A DNA stretch of 47,644 bases from IMG/VR virus record IMGVR_UViG_3300005086_000089, positions 1 to 47,644 of that record. One strand, 5' to 3'. A model generated the notes under the pieces. The model was not told where the DNA came from and ran no database searches. It was given only the letters and a program-made list of their open reading frames with translations. The stretch comes from a virus. Shown piece by piece: positions 5,934-13,342 of the stretch (position 1 is the stretch's first letter; each line of letters starts with the position of its first letter). The position numbers and the translations under genes were made by a program.

Positions 5934-6006
5934 CATGGGCAGCAACTACTTATGAACAAAATATGCCACTATTTAGTTTCAAAGATTTAACCTACTGCTA
6001 CCCATG
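5934..6006 (-). promoter_or_regulatory. long inverted repeat before the 55-aa gene
   Basis: CATGGGCAGCA (5934-5944) pairs with TGCTACCCATG (5996-6006), 10 of 11 positions, leaving a 51-nt AU-rich loop. It fills the gap between two genes. In the - strand mRNA it ends about a dozen bases before the AAAGGAGG Shine-Dalgarno of the 55-aa gene, so it could be a cis-regulatory 5' leader or a protein-binding site. No strong U-tract follows, so a terminator is less likely. Confidence 0.5.
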
Positions 6007-6014
6007 TCTTTAGC

Positions 6015-6293
6015 TTATTTATATCTGTAGTCTCTCTCTGTCTTTTGATAGTCGCAATAGCCTATTATTTCAATATTGTCTCCACCGACTTCAACAGCTT
6101 TTTTGTTATCAGATAAAACTACTAATACTGTAAAATAGCCGTTTCCAGTTTCTATTACGCTTTTTTTATCTATTACAATCCCTTCTCTACCTTTATATTT
6201 CCCATCATCTATAAACACGTCTGTTTTTCTAGGGATTATTTTTTTAAACAATCTTTCCCTATGTTTTTTCAATGTTTCCATTGTTCTACTCAT
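6015..6293 (-). CDS. KOW/SH3-like small protein (92 aa)
   Basis: Residues about 25-80 resemble a KOW-type SH3 barrel as in NusG or L24: DVFIDDGKYKGREGIVI, then FTVLVVLSDNKKAVEVGGDNIEII. The N-terminal 20 residues (METLKKHRERLFKKIIPRK) are a basic helix and the C-terminus (YCDYQKTERDYRYK) is polar. The start at 6293 overlaps the end of the upstream gene by eight bases. KOW domains bind RNA or RNA polymerase, so an antitermination or translation-modulating role is possible, but the resemblance is by eye only. Confidence 0.68.
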   Translation of the reverse strand: MSRTMETLKKHRERLFKKIIPRKTDVFIDDGKYKGREGIVIDKKSVIETGNGYFTVLVVLSDNKKAVEVGGDNIEIIGYCDYQKTERDYRYK

Positions 6294-6528
6294 ATCCTGC
6301 TCCTTGTTTAAATTTTAACTGTTCTCCTTTTGACTCTCTTTTTTCTCTAGGTTTGTAGGTTTTCTTTAAATTATCATCAAATACATCAAGTGGATTGAAA
6401 GAAAAGTCTTTGCAATTATTTACAACTTTACAACTGTTGGTACTTCTTCTCCCTTTTTTATCGCAATACATATAATTGTAATATCCTGTGTGATGTATGT
6501 GAGTACAGTACCTACAGTATTGCTTCAT
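6286..6528 (-). CDS. Cys/His-rich small protein (80 aa)
   Basis: The ATG at 6528 lies in an ATGA overlap with the preceding small gene. Residues 5-40 contain CRYCTHIHHTGYYNYMYC and then two more Cys (SCKVVNNC), six cysteines and three histidines, which suggests one or two zinc sites. The C-terminal half is charged and probably disordered (KPREKRESKGEQLKFKQ). Cys-rich proteins of this sort occur beside DnaB in many Firmicutes phages and are unnamed. Metal binding is likely; function unknown. Confidence 0.7.
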   Translation of the reverse strand: MKQYCRYCTHIHHTGYYNYMYCDKKGRRSTNSCKVVNNCKDFSFNPLDVFDDNLKKTYKPREKRESKGEQLKFKQGAGYE

Positions 6529-6686
6529 TTGTTTTTTCTCCTTTCATACTCCTTTCTAGCTTTTTCTCTTTCGGATATTCTCTTGCCTTTTCTTTTCTTC
6601 CTGAGCTTGGATTGTTCTTTCAATATCTGGTATTTCTTTTTATGGTACTCATCTTCGTTCAAGTAGTCGTTATTTTCTACTCTCAA
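6525..6686 (-). CDS. very basic small protein, TTG start (53 aa)
   Basis: This gene lies between dnaB and the Cys-rich gene. It starts at TTG 6686, four bases beyond the dnaB stop, behind GGAAGGTGAATAATA, and its stop TGA (6525-6527) overlaps the next ATG. Complete tiling by overlaps supports it being real despite the weak start. Of 53 residues more than a third are Lys or Arg (KLRKKRKGKRISEREKARKEYERRKNK). The N-terminal 20 residues are acidic and aromatic. It is probably a helical nucleic-acid-binding peptide or a DnaB accessory. Confidence 0.58.
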   Translation of the reverse strand: MRVENNDYLNEDEYHKKKYQILKEQSKLRKKRKGKRISEREKARKEYERRKNK

Positions 6687-6689
6687 ATA

Positions 6690-7955
6690 TTATTCACCTT
6701 CCTTTTCTACGAAAGTCATATACTTGCCGATGTAAACCATCTCAATGTTTTTAGTCGCTCCGTTTCTCTGTTTAACCACGTTTATTTCAGCGACATCATA
6801 ATCTAGGTCTCCAGTTTTACTATTGTAGTACGCCTTATCCGTGTTAGGGTCGTATTTCCAGTCTCTGTAAAGCATTATTATTGTAGAAGCATCCTGCTCT
6901 ATGCTTCCTGAGTCTCTTAGGTCGCTCATTTGTGGTCGTTTATTGTTTCTTGTCTCTGTTGCTCTACTCAACTGGGACACAACTACTATAGGGATTTTCA
7001 TCTCCATAGCTAATAGTTTTAACTTCCTGGAGACGTAACTAACTTCCAGGTTTTTTGATGAGAAGTTCCCACCTTGTACTAGTTGCAAGTAATCAACGAA
7101 AACTATGTCTGGTTTCACTTTCCTGATGGTATTAACTATCCCTACTATGTCTGATATACTATCACGGATATCAATGTCTTTTTCAGACACATACTCTGAT
7201 GCTACTAGAACCTTCTTCCACTCTTCTGGGCTTAATTGCCCCGTCCTTAGTCCTTCAAAATCGATATGTCCTTTGATTGATACTAGCCTTTTACCGAGAA
7301 TCATTGCGTCCATCTCTAAGCTAAACATTAAGACTTTATACCTCCTGTCTATTGATAACGCTGAGTTTAAAGCAAAAGACGTTTTCCCCATTGAAGGTCT
7401 ACCTGCCATTATATAGATTTCCCCAGGCTCATAACCTAAGATAACCCTGTCCAGTGACCTGAATCCCGTCTTAATAAACTGGTTTTTACCTTCTGCCATC
7501 TCTTCTAAGTTCTCAAATATCTTGTGCATCAACTCCTTCATGGTTAAAGTCTCGTGTGAGTTGTCTTTAGTAAGTGGTAACAGTTCTGCATCTATTTTAT
7601 ATGCCAATTCTTCTAGGGTCATGTTGTTTGCCTTCATATATATTTCCGATAGCTTATTGAAAACTCTTCTTTTGTTAGCATCCTTTTTGACTAATTCTGC
7701 GTGTTTTCTTGTCTTGTTGATGCTAAACACACCGTCTGGAAGTGACACTATATAACCGTTATCCACCTTGGAATACTCACAGAGCGTTGGTATATCTATC
7801 TCTTCTTCTCCCTTGTCTACCAGGTTCATCATGTCTTTAAATAGTTGCTGGTTCACATCTGAATTAAAATCTTCAGGTCTTAATACTTCCACAGCATCTA
7901 AAAGAGCTTTTTTACTTAATAAGCATGCTCCTAGTACCTGTTGCTCTTTATCCAT
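6690..7955 (-). CDS. dnaB: replicative DNA helicase, DnaB family (421 aa)
   Basis: This is the hexameric 5'-3' helicase of the phage replisome. Residues 1-100 are the DnaB N-terminal domain (EQQVLGACLLSKKALLDAV). The RecA-like core has Walker A GRPSMGKTS at 185-193, Walker B DIVFVDYLQLV at 283-293, and the H3/H4-region PIVVVSQLSRATE and RDSGSIEQDA. The length is near the usual 440. The start at 7955 has a normal Shine-Dalgarno. No DnaC/DnaI-type loader is evident elsewhere in the window; loading may rely on the DnaD-like initiator or on the host. Confidence 0.96.
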   Translation of the reverse strand: MDKEQQVLGACLLSKKALLDAVEVLRPEDFNSDVNQQLFKDMMNLVDKGEEEIDIPTLCEYSKVDNGYIVSLPDGVFSINKTRKHAELVKKDANKRRVFNKLSEIYMKANNMTLEELAYKIDAELLPLTKDNSHETLTMKELMHKIFENLEEMAEGKNQFIKTGFRSLDRVILGYEPGEIYIMAGRPSMGKTSFALNSALSIDRRYKVLMFSLEMDAMILGKRLVSIKGHIDFEGLRTGQLSPEEWKKVLVASEYVSEKDIDIRDSISDIVGIVNTIRKVKPDIVFVDYLQLVQGGNFSSKNLEVSYVSRKLKLLAMEMKIPIVVVSQLSRATETRNNKRPQMSDLRDSGSIEQDASTIIMLYRDWKYDPNTDKAYYNSKTGDLDYDVAEINVVKQRNGATKNIEMVYIGKYMTFVEKEGE

Positions 7956-7963
7956 AAAACCAC

Positions 7964-8254
7964 CTAATCCTTGTTATTGTCTACAAAATACTCAAGTTCC
8001 CCTAGTTGCTCTCTTATATCTAATATTGCCTTGTTTACTTCGTTTAAGATTGATACTAACTCTTTTATTGATTTTATATCCTGGTTCCTTACATAATCCT
8101 GCTTAAAAGACTCAAGTACCCCTGAAATGGTACCATGGTAAGCTAAATGCTTGTATCTTTCCACACCTTTTTTATTTTTAAGTTTCCTTGAAAGCACATA
8201 ATTGTAAGTATCAGACGTTATATAATAATCTTTATAAATCTTTACTTCTAACAT
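7964..8254 (-). CDS. small phage protein, DUF5405-like (96 aa)
   Basis: The ATG at 8254 follows AAGGAGATGAGTC. Residues 1-50 (KIYKDYYITSDTYNYVLSRKLKNKKG, then YHGTISGVLESFKQDYVRN) resemble the short beta-strand/helix proteins of the type MxIxIxxYxITSDxxNyxLxR found upstream of helicase genes in Firmicutes phages. The last 40 residues (ELVSILNEVNKAILDIREQLGELEYF) form a long helix that may be a coiled coil. The role is unknown even for the family. The family resemblance is recalled, not searched. Confidence 0.72.
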   Translation of the reverse strand: MLEVKIYKDYYITSDTYNYVLSRKLKNKKGVERYKHLAYHGTISGVLESFKQDYVRNQDIKSIKELVSILNEVNKAILDIREQLGELEYFVDNNKD

Positions 8255-8265
8255 GACTCATCTCC

Positions 8266-8607
8266 TTATACGATATCTGGGCTTGGTAGTTCAACTTTTT
8301 CTCCGATTTTCTTCCACAAGTGTAAACAATGCGGATGTAGGTTAACATACTCGTCTTTAGGTGGATGGAACTGTATAACCGTTTCGTTCTCATCCCAGAA
8401 AATATCTTTTATCATACACATTTCTTCCCAGGTCGGGTCTTTAGATTTATAAGAAACACTTACATGTTCCCATCCATCGTGCCATGATGCTATAAATACC
8501 ATCCTGTTTTTAATCAACGGATGAATCACTGTTCCACCCATAGCATACTGCCCTTGTTGCTCTATGTTTAGTCTTGGATTTTTTTTAATTTCTTGTATCT
8601 CTCTCAC
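8266..8607 (-). CDS. phage protein with WxH...HPP...HLW motifs (113 aa)
   Basis: I place the start at GTG 8607 because AAGGAG lies exactly 6 bases upstream. The frame also continues to another GTG at 8625 that has no Shine-Dalgarno. Conserved-looking motifs are SWHDGWEHVSVSYKSKDPTWEEM, where Trp, His and the WEEM segment stand out, then FHPPKDEYVNLHPHCLHLW and a final ELPSPDIV. This pattern is familiar from an unnamed phage family (often described only as a DUF) encoded near recombination genes. The concentration of His and Trp suggests a metal or nucleotide site, but no reaction is known to me. Confidence 0.75.
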   Translation of the reverse strand: MREIQEIKKNPRLNIEQQGQYAMGGTVIHPLIKNRMVFIASWHDGWEHVSVSYKSKDPTWEEMCMIKDIFWDENETVIQFHPPKDEYVNLHPHCLHLWKKIGEKVELPSPDIV

Positions 8608-8629
8608 AAATAGCTCCTTCCACACTCTC

Positions 8630-8890
8630 TCATAAATTTTTCTCTTGAATATTTCTCTTCAAATTCCTTCTGAGTTTTTTTTTATACTTTAAAGCTAATT
8701 GATAGTCCTGTTGGTGTAGTTTCCTGTGACATGTATCGCAAAGTGTTACCATACAGATATCTAAATACCTTTCAGAGAAGGATTTTTCAATCCCGTAAAA
8801 GATATGGTGGGGCTTGTGTTTTGTATGCTTTCCACACTCTTGACAGGTGAAGTCGTCCCTCTCTAAAATTTTTACATATTTATTCTTCAT
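8630..8890 (-). CDS. HNH endonuclease (86 aa)
   Basis: The zinc-finger-like pair CQEC (with FTCQECGKHTKHKPHHI) and the later CDTCHRKLHQQD give the treble-clef HNH fold. The catalytic His pair is in KPHHI and the final H lies in CHRKLH. I used the ATG at 8890, which lies inside the 3' end of recT. A TTG at 8902 with AGGGG upstream is an alternative. Free-standing HNH proteins in phages act as nicking or homing enzymes or assist DNA packaging. Its position in the recombination block, away from the terminase, favours the former (inference). Confidence 0.82.
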   Translation of the reverse strand: MKNKYVKILERDDFTCQECGKHTKHKPHHIFYGIEKSFSERYLDICMVTLCDTCHRKLHQQDYQLALKYKKKLRRNLKRNIQEKNL

Positions 8891-9695
8891 CGTCCTCAGC
8901 AAACGGAGTATCCCCTATATCATCATCGAGAAAATCAGGATTGTCCAATTCTTCAAATTCAGAGAACTCATCTTTAGGGTTGTCTGGATATTCTGGGTTT
9001 TGCTCGTCTCCTGTTGAGTGGTCTAACTGGACAGCTTTTTGCATGTCGATTGATTTAACACCCCACTTGTCAATCATTAGTTTTAGGACAGTTTTCTTTG
9101 CCATCGCATCAAAATCCGTCGTCCACATACTATCGTTTTTCTTGTACTGCTTATCTCTCTTGTACGATTGAGAGTACCTGTCTGCATGTTTTTGTATCTC
9201 ATCTTTAGTCCAGTAGACAGTTTTCTCAAATCCATTCACAAGCTTGAAGTATCCTGCGTATCCTATTACAGCACCTTCCCCTTCTATAGAGAAGTCTGCA
9301 TCTAACTCTTCAGTCAATCTGTTGAAAGCTTTAAACTGGTTTTCGTATACTTCTACAGTGTTCAGTTTAAGATACTTGCCTGTCCTTAATGCTAACTGGA
9401 CAAGACCTTTATACATTATTTGCCATGTTGCCTTTTTCCCGTAAGGTATGATAGCTGACTCCCCTAGGTTAGGGTCGATTGATAAGTTTAGAGATGCTCC
9501 AGTCATCGCACTTTTCATGATTGACTCTGGAGTACACTCTAAGAGCTTGGGGTTAGATGATACTAAATTTATGATACTGTTTGTAAAATATGATGCCCTG
9601 TTATCCAACATATCTTTTAATCTTTTTTGCACCGAGTTGCTCATCAGGTAGCTTTTTACCTGGTTTAATTCTTGTTGCTTAGCTATATTTGCCAT
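8880..9695 (-). CDS. recT: RecT-family ssDNA annealing protein (271 aa)
   Basis: RecT proteins coat ssDNA and promote annealing and strand exchange. The family core is clear: YFTNSIINLVSSNPKLLECTP, then SIMKSAMTGASLNLSIDPNLGESAIIPYGKKATWQIMYKGLVQLALRTG. The later WTKDEIQKHADRYSQSYK and PMW-like DSMWTTDFDAMAKKTVLKLMIDKWG are also present. I chose ATG 9695 because AAGGAGTGAGAAT lies directly upstream; a longer frame starts 22 codons earlier without a Shine-Dalgarno. The tail is very acidic (FEELDNPDFLDDDIGD), as in SSB-like partner-binding tails. Partner: the exonuclease at 4150-4956. Confidence 0.95.
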   Translation of the reverse strand: MANIAKQQELNQVKSYLMSNSVQKRLKDMLDNRASYFTNSIINLVSSNPKLLECTPESIMKSAMTGASLNLSIDPNLGESAIIPYGKKATWQIMYKGLVQLALRTGKYLKLNTVEVYENQFKAFNRLTEELDADFSIEGEGAVIGYAGYFKLVNGFEKTVYWTKDEIQKHADRYSQSYKRDKQYKKNDSMWTTDFDAMAKKTVLKLMIDKWGVKSIDMQKAVQLDHSTGDEQNPEYPDNPKDEFSEFEELDNPDFLDDDIGDTPFAEDDEE

Positions 9696-9699
9696 ATTC

Positions 9700-9858
9700 T
9701 CACTCCTTTTTAAATAATTTACCTTTACACCAAAAGTAGTTTTTAGTGGGTAATCTCTCATCTATTACTAGCTCATCATTTAAGCCACACACAAATTTCT
9801 TTTTATTAATCTTTTTAACATTCTCGCAATCTTCACAAGTTTTTAATTCTTTAGCCAT
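9700..9858 (-). CDS. small four-Cys protein (52 aa)
   Basis: The ATG at 9858 is preceded by GAGAGGAAAAA, and the stop TGA (9700-9702) lies next to the recT Shine-Dalgarno. The sequence includes CEDC at residues 8-11, then a Cys at 24 and a Cys at 44 (FWC), enough for a single zinc site of uneven spacing. The remainder is Lys/Asn-rich. Tight packing with neighbouring zinc-ribbon genes on both sides supports it being real. Function unknown. Confidence 0.64.
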   Translation of the reverse strand: MAKELKTCEDCENVKKINKKKFVCGLNDELVIDERLPTKNYFWCKGKLFKKE

Positions 9859-10012
9859 TTTTTCCTCTCTCTACTTTTTCCCAGTTAAACATTACTCCAC
9901 ATCTAGGACAGTATTCAAATTCCTCTAAGAAAAAGATTTCTAACCTGCATTTAGGACAAATATATTGATGTTCTCCATTGTCTCTTTTTTTATATAATTC
10001 AGGTATCACCAT
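9851..10012 (-). CDS. zinc-ribbon protein (53 aa)
   Basis: The ATG at 10012 follows AAAGGAGTGAGATT. The stop TAA (9851-9853) overlaps the next gene's start region by eight bases. CPKC at residues 19-22 and CPRC at about 36-39 form a textbook rubredoxin-knuckle zinc ribbon with a 13-residue linker (RLEIFFLEEFEY). The N-terminus and C-terminus are short and basic. It is probably a small nucleic-acid or protein-interaction module in the recombination operon; no enzymatic motif is visible. Confidence 0.7.
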   Translation of the reverse strand: MVIPELYKKRDNGEHQYICPKCRLEIFFLEEFEYCPRCGVMFNWEKVERGKNG

Positions 10013-10024
10013 AATCTCACTCCT

Positions 10025-10207
10025 TTATTCCATTTCTTCATAGGTTGCATATCCTACTACGGATGTATTATTAAAGTTAGCATGTCTTTTTTTGCCTGTG
10101 CTAACTCCTTGATAGTCAAATTCAAATCCTTGTGTATGATATTTGAAGTTAGTTACATTTTTAAAAAACAAAGTTCTACCCATGTTAGTCCATATTAGTA
10201 ATTCCAT
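10025..10207 (-). CDS. small hypothetical protein (60 aa)
   Basis: The ATG at 10207 is preceded by TAGGAGTGAGATT. The sequence is rich in Phe, Asn, Thr and Gly (MGRTLFFKNVTNFKYHTQGFEFDYQGVSTGKKRH), suggestive of a small beta-sandwich or PH-like fold. NNTSVVGYATYEE at the end suits a last strand plus a short helix. There are no Cys residues and no membrane span. It sits between the SMC-type ATPase and the zinc-ribbon gene. Family not recognised. Confidence 0.68.
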   Translation of the reverse strand: MELLIWTNMGRTLFFKNVTNFKYHTQGFEFDYQGVSTGKKRHANFNNTSVVGYATYEEME

Positions 10208-10217
10208 AATCTCACTC

Positions 10218-11666
10218 CTACAGTTCTATTATTTTTAATTCTCTATCATTAGTGGTCTTAGTTGCTACAAATTGTATGTCGTGTTCTTTGAGCTTTTTAA
10301 ATAATCTCTTCTGATTATCTTCTGATAAGTCGTTTGGTATGCTGTCTAAAAGAATTAATCTCAGTCCTTCAGGTTTTTGTATGGTTACATCAACACAAAG
10401 GTCTAGTAATTCTCCTTCTGATAGGTTGTTTACTGGAAGTCCGTTGATTAAAGGCTTGCCATCTTCTACAGTCAATTCTTTTATAGGTATCTGTGCTGTT
10501 TTTAATATTTCCCCAGGTAGTTCTCTAGCAAGTTCAATCTTTCTAGTGAGTTCTTGAGTTTCAACATCTAAATCCTCAATTTCGCCTTCAATTCGTTCTG
10601 CTCTGTCGTACTCATTTAGATAGGACTTCATATGTTCTGCATGTTCAGCTTTTTTCTCAATTTCCTTTATTTTTTCTTTGTCGTGGTGAGGTGCTTTAAT
10701 ATAATTTTCTTCAACTTCTTTATATTCTTTGTCTAATTCTTTAAGTTCTCTGTGTAGTTCTTGTTGTTTAGATTTAACGATTGCATCTTTTCTGTCCTCT
10801 AGGTTTTCTAATTCGTTTTTCTTGGTAGCTAAAAGTTTTTCAAGTCTTTCAATCTCGCCTTCAAGCCTTTTTTCTTCTTTTTTATATATCCCATACACTC
10901 CTTGTATTTCGTCAGCTACCTCTTTTTCCCTTCTTGATTTTTTAAGCTCAATATCTTTTCTCCTAGTTAAAAATCTCTCTTTGTATTCGTTGTCGTTTTT
11001 CATTTTGTTGATTTTGTCGTAAAACTCTTTTAATGATAAGTTACGCCACTTTTCAGCACTATAGTTTTCAGGTATCTCTTCCATAATGTCTCTTATTACT
11101 GCTCTTTTTTCTCTTATAGCCCTGTTTATATCTTGTCTCTTATTGTAGTAGTAACCTTTATCAGACTGGATATCATTCAATACTTCCAATATATGTTGGT
11201 CGTAATCAACGTCCTTTGGAATTTCCCCAAATTGCTTTTCAATCCAGTTTAAATTCCAGTCAAACTCAATCATGTTTAGAAGTATTCTGTTTTTCTCTTT
11301 ATCGGTATATCTGATAAATTCTGCTGGGTTTAATTGTAGTTCTGTGAAAAGGCTTTTTAAAAATGTTTCTGGTTTAGCAACTTCCTGCTCGTCTTTTGTG
11401 ATTTTCTTGTAGTCACTTCCGTTTTGTCGCTTTTTCCTTTCGATTTTCAACCCATCGTCTAGCTCTAAATATATCTCCCCTTCTGTGTGCCCTTGACGCA
11501 CAATCACTTCTCTATTAGCCGTGTTATTAATAGCGACCCTTATAGCGTCTATAATACTAGTCTTACCAACGCCATTTGTGCCTTCCAGTAATAAGTTTCC
11601 GTTTACGTCTGTGTCAAGTTCCTTGATGCCGATTATGTTCTTGAGTTTTATCCTGCTTATTTTCAT
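10218..11666 (-). CDS. SMC/RecF-SbcC-like ATPase (482 aa)
   Basis: The head domain starts with KISRIKLKNIIGIKELD and Walker A GTNGVGKTS at 29-37. A long charged coiled-coil region (about residues 150-370, rich in EKR, e.g. KEEKRLEGEIERLEKLL) follows. The C-terminal head has the ABC signature LSEGELLDL (about 414-423), and Walker B is LRLILLDSIPN at about 434-444. Its catalytic Glu position is occupied by Ser (LLDS instead of LLDE). The protein likely acts on DNA ends with the RecT/exonuclease system; Rad50/SbcC normally pairs with Mre11/SbcD, and no such nuclease is present here. The Ser could impair hydrolysis, as engineered E-to-S mutants do, or a neighbouring acidic residue may compensate. 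Confidence 0.88.
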   Translation of the reverse strand: MKISRIKLKNIIGIKELDTDVNGNLLLEGTNGVGKTSIIDAIRVAINNTANREVIVRQGHTEGEIYLELDDGLKIERKKRQNGSDYKKITKDEQEVAKPETFLKSLFTELQLNPAEFIRYTDKEKNRILLNMIEFDWNLNWIEKQFGEIPKDVDYDQHILEVLNDIQSDKGYYYNKRQDINRAIREKRAVIRDIMEEIPENYSAEKWRNLSLKEFYDKINKMKNDNEYKERFLTRRKDIELKKSRREKEVADEIQGVYGIYKKEEKRLEGEIERLEKLLATKKNELENLEDRKDAIVKSKQQELHRELKELDKEYKEVEENYIKAPHHDKEKIKEIEKKAEHAEHMKSYLNEYDRAERIEGEIEDLDVETQELTRKIELARELPGEILKTAQIPIKELTVEDGKPLINGLPVNNLSEGELLDLCVDVTIQKPEGLRLILLDSIPNDLSEDNQKRLFKKLKEHDIQFVATKTTNDRELKIIEL

Positions 11667-11679
11667 ACCTACTCTCCTT

Positions 11680-12117
11680 TTATTTTTCTAAAAAATCAAG
11701 GTGTCCGTATATTGCTTGGGATATCTTTCTAATTGCTTCGTTTCGTATCCTGTAGCAATGCCTTGTTGCGTGTGATATAGCTATACTTATCTCGTCCCAG
11801 GACATGTTTTTTATGTAATATCCGACGATGACTTCCCTCTCTTTTTCATCCAGGGACTCTAAAGCCCTGTCGATTATCCTGATTATCCTTCTGTTCCTGT
11901 TTAAAATACTTATCAGTTCATTCTTTTTGGATATCACTATCAGGGCTTCAATTTCCGTTATTGATGCTCCACTTGGATTATAGGGCATCCCATCTATTTT
12001 AGACACCTTCAGTCCGACATAATCCATGTTTAACAATTGTTCTTTTATGTTCTCGCATGATGCTAGTATCGAGTTATACGACTTTAAAAGGTTTTTCGTA
12101 TTTGTTTCTAGTGACAT
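11680..12117 (-). CDS. ArpU/sigma region-4-like transcription regulator (145 aa)
   Basis: The C-terminal 65 residues fit a sigma-70 region-4 helix-turn-helix: ALESLDEKEREVIVGYYIKNMSWDEISIAISHATRHCYRIRNEAIRKI in the order expected (a DEKERE hinge, a W-x-E-I-S helix, and a recognition helix with YRIRNEAI). The N-terminal 75 residues are helical. ArpU- and RinA-type proteins of Firmicutes phages activate late operons. It sits within the leftward replication operon, and late activation is the likely role (inference). The ATG at 12117 has GAGGTGGTGTAAGT upstream, overlapping the rusA end. Confidence 0.83.
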   Translation of the reverse strand: MSLETNTKNLLKSYNSILASCENIKEQLLNMDYVGLKVSKIDGMPYNPSGASITEIEALIVISKKNELISILNRNRRIIRIIDRALESLDEKEREVIVGYYIKNMSWDEISIAISHATRHCYRIRNEAIRKISQAIYGHLDFLEK

Positions 12118-12119
12118 AC

Positions 12120-12494
12120 TTACACCACCTCGATATAAACTTCTACTCTGGGGTTTTTCTTGTCAACTTCAAAACTGTGACTTATCTCTCCTATTTGCTT
12201 CCAACCGTCTCCACTAATAACTCCTGCTTTAACTAGACCGTCAAAAACAAACTTTGTGCCAGCCATAATGTTGTCCTTGTCTTTGCGTCTGTTTTTACAT
12301 ACCCAGTTTATATGAACATTTATCCTATCGAGTCTTTTTTTTATTTCAGTTTTAGCTATCCAGGCTACGGCTCCAGTGTTTTTCTCTTTTAGTTGAGAAT
12401 AAGCCTGGTAATTTTTAGCTCCTAAGTTAGCTTTTGCAATGATTGTGTTCATGTCTGGGAGTTCTCCAGGTATGGTTAATTTGTATTTCTCCAT
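12120..12494 (-). CDS. rusA: RusA-type Holliday junction resolvase (124 aa)
   Basis: The RusA signature is present: RRKDKDNIMAGTKFVFDGLVKAGVISGDG, with acidic residues D72, D74, D85 and D96 corresponding to the metal-binding set. N-terminal ELPDMNTIIAKA and the C-terminal EVYIEVV strand complete the fold. The length (124) is typical. The enzyme dimerises and cuts four-way junctions, probably resolving recombination or concatemer intermediates before packaging. The gap of 118 bases upstream (12495-12612) holds no supportable gene, only one AUG-led frame without a Shine-Dalgarno. Confidence 0.93.
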   Translation of the reverse strand: MEKYKLTIPGELPDMNTIIAKANLGAKNYQAYSQLKEKNTGAVAWIAKTEIKKRLDRINVHINWVCKNRRKDKDNIMAGTKFVFDGLVKAGVISGDGWKQIGEISHSFEVDKKNPRVEVYIEVV

Positions 12495-12612
12495 CCAACC
12501 ACCTTCTTATTTTAGATTTAAGGGATTTTACCCCCATCGCCATAGTCTAGTATTCTTTAGCTATAAAAGTCGCTTAAAACACATATCTCGTTCGTCTAAA
12601 GGGTATTTTAGG

Positions 12613-12951
12613 CTATAGGTCGAGTAGTTTACTGAGTATAGCCATCTTTTGAGAGATTTCTTTCGCCTGCTCGGTTATCTTATCTCCAATAACCCCTTTT
12701 ATTAGGTTTTTAGGAGTCCTTAAAGGTTCTCCTTCCTCATGTTTAAGGGAATTTCCAAAGGTAATCGAGATTTTGCTAGTAGTCTCGCTTTCGTTAAGCT
12801 TATAAACCGTAACTGTGTATTCTACTAGCTTCTCAGCCCCTTTGACTTTTTCTTCCATTGCTCTGTCTGTAGCTTCGTCAGGCTCTTCCATTATGATTTC
12901 TTCAAAATCATAACGACCATTGTCAGATATATTATCGAATATATCACTCAT
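12613..12951 (-). CDS. hypothetical replication-operon protein (112 aa)
   Basis: I chose the ATG at 12951, which overlaps the stop of the upstream gene by eight bases. A TTG start seven codons earlier has only a distant Shine-Dalgarno. The protein is acidic at the N-terminus (SDIFDNISDNGRYDFEEIIMEEPDEATDRAMEE). It then forms a beta-rich centre (LVEYTVTVYKLNESETTSKISITFG) and ends in a helix (KITEQAKEISQKMAILSKLLDL). It has no metal or catalytic motif. Coupling with the next gene upstream suggests a two-component complex. Family not recognised. Confidence 0.7.
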   Translation of the reverse strand: MSDIFDNISDNGRYDFEEIIMEEPDEATDRAMEEKVKGAEKLVEYTVTVYKLNESETTSKISITFGNSLKHEEGEPLRTPKNLIKGVIGDKITEQAKEISQKMAILSKLLDL

Positions 12952-13327
12952 CTGAAACACCGATACCTTCAAATCTCTCTTTGATTTTGTCTGTCATGTC
13001 CTTCATTTCCTGCTCAACCTTGTCCTCATCATAGTCATTTACAACTTCGTCTCCTATGTAAGTGATTAAATTGTTTAGCATCTCCTGAATGTCTCTTTGA
13101 ACTATTTCTGCAATACTTTCGCTTATCTCTTCCTCGTCTTTTTTACAAACCCTTTTTATCTTAGCAAAGCCTTCTGTTTCTCTTAAGCCTGTTGTAACTC
13201 CAAACCCTTCAAGACTCATTTTAAAAGTGATTTCCAATCTCATTAAATTCATCTCAGTACCTTGAAGTTTCTTATCCATTTCCTCAATCTGCTTGTCTAA
13301 AAAATCTGTAAAGTCTTTGTTTTTCAT
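12944..13327 (-). CDS. hypothetical helical protein (127 aa)
   Basis: The ATG at 13327 has AAAGGAGTAGAAA upstream. The protein is almost fully helical and acidic: DFLDKQIEEMDKKLQGTEMNLMRLEITF, then KKDEEEISESIAEIVQRDIQEML and DEDKVEQEMKDMTDKIKERFEG. The first and last helices have heptad patterns. One Cys (KRVCKKDE) stands alone. It follows the initiator gene with 15 bases between. Proteins in this place in other Firmicutes phages are usually unannotated. Possibly a scaffold for, or partner of, the initiator (inference). Confidence 0.7.
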   Translation of the reverse strand: MKNKDFTDFLDKQIEEMDKKLQGTEMNLMRLEITFKMSLEGFGVTTGLRETEGFAKIKRVCKKDEEEISESIAEIVQRDIQEMLNNLITYIGDEVVNDYDEDKVEQEMKDMTDKIKERFEGIGVSDE

Positions 13328-13342
13328 TTTCTACTCCTTTTT

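Noticed and set aside
12495-12612. AUG-led frame before rusA
   Set aside because: No Shine-Dalgarno and it runs out of frame into rusA; nothing else in this 118-bp gap.
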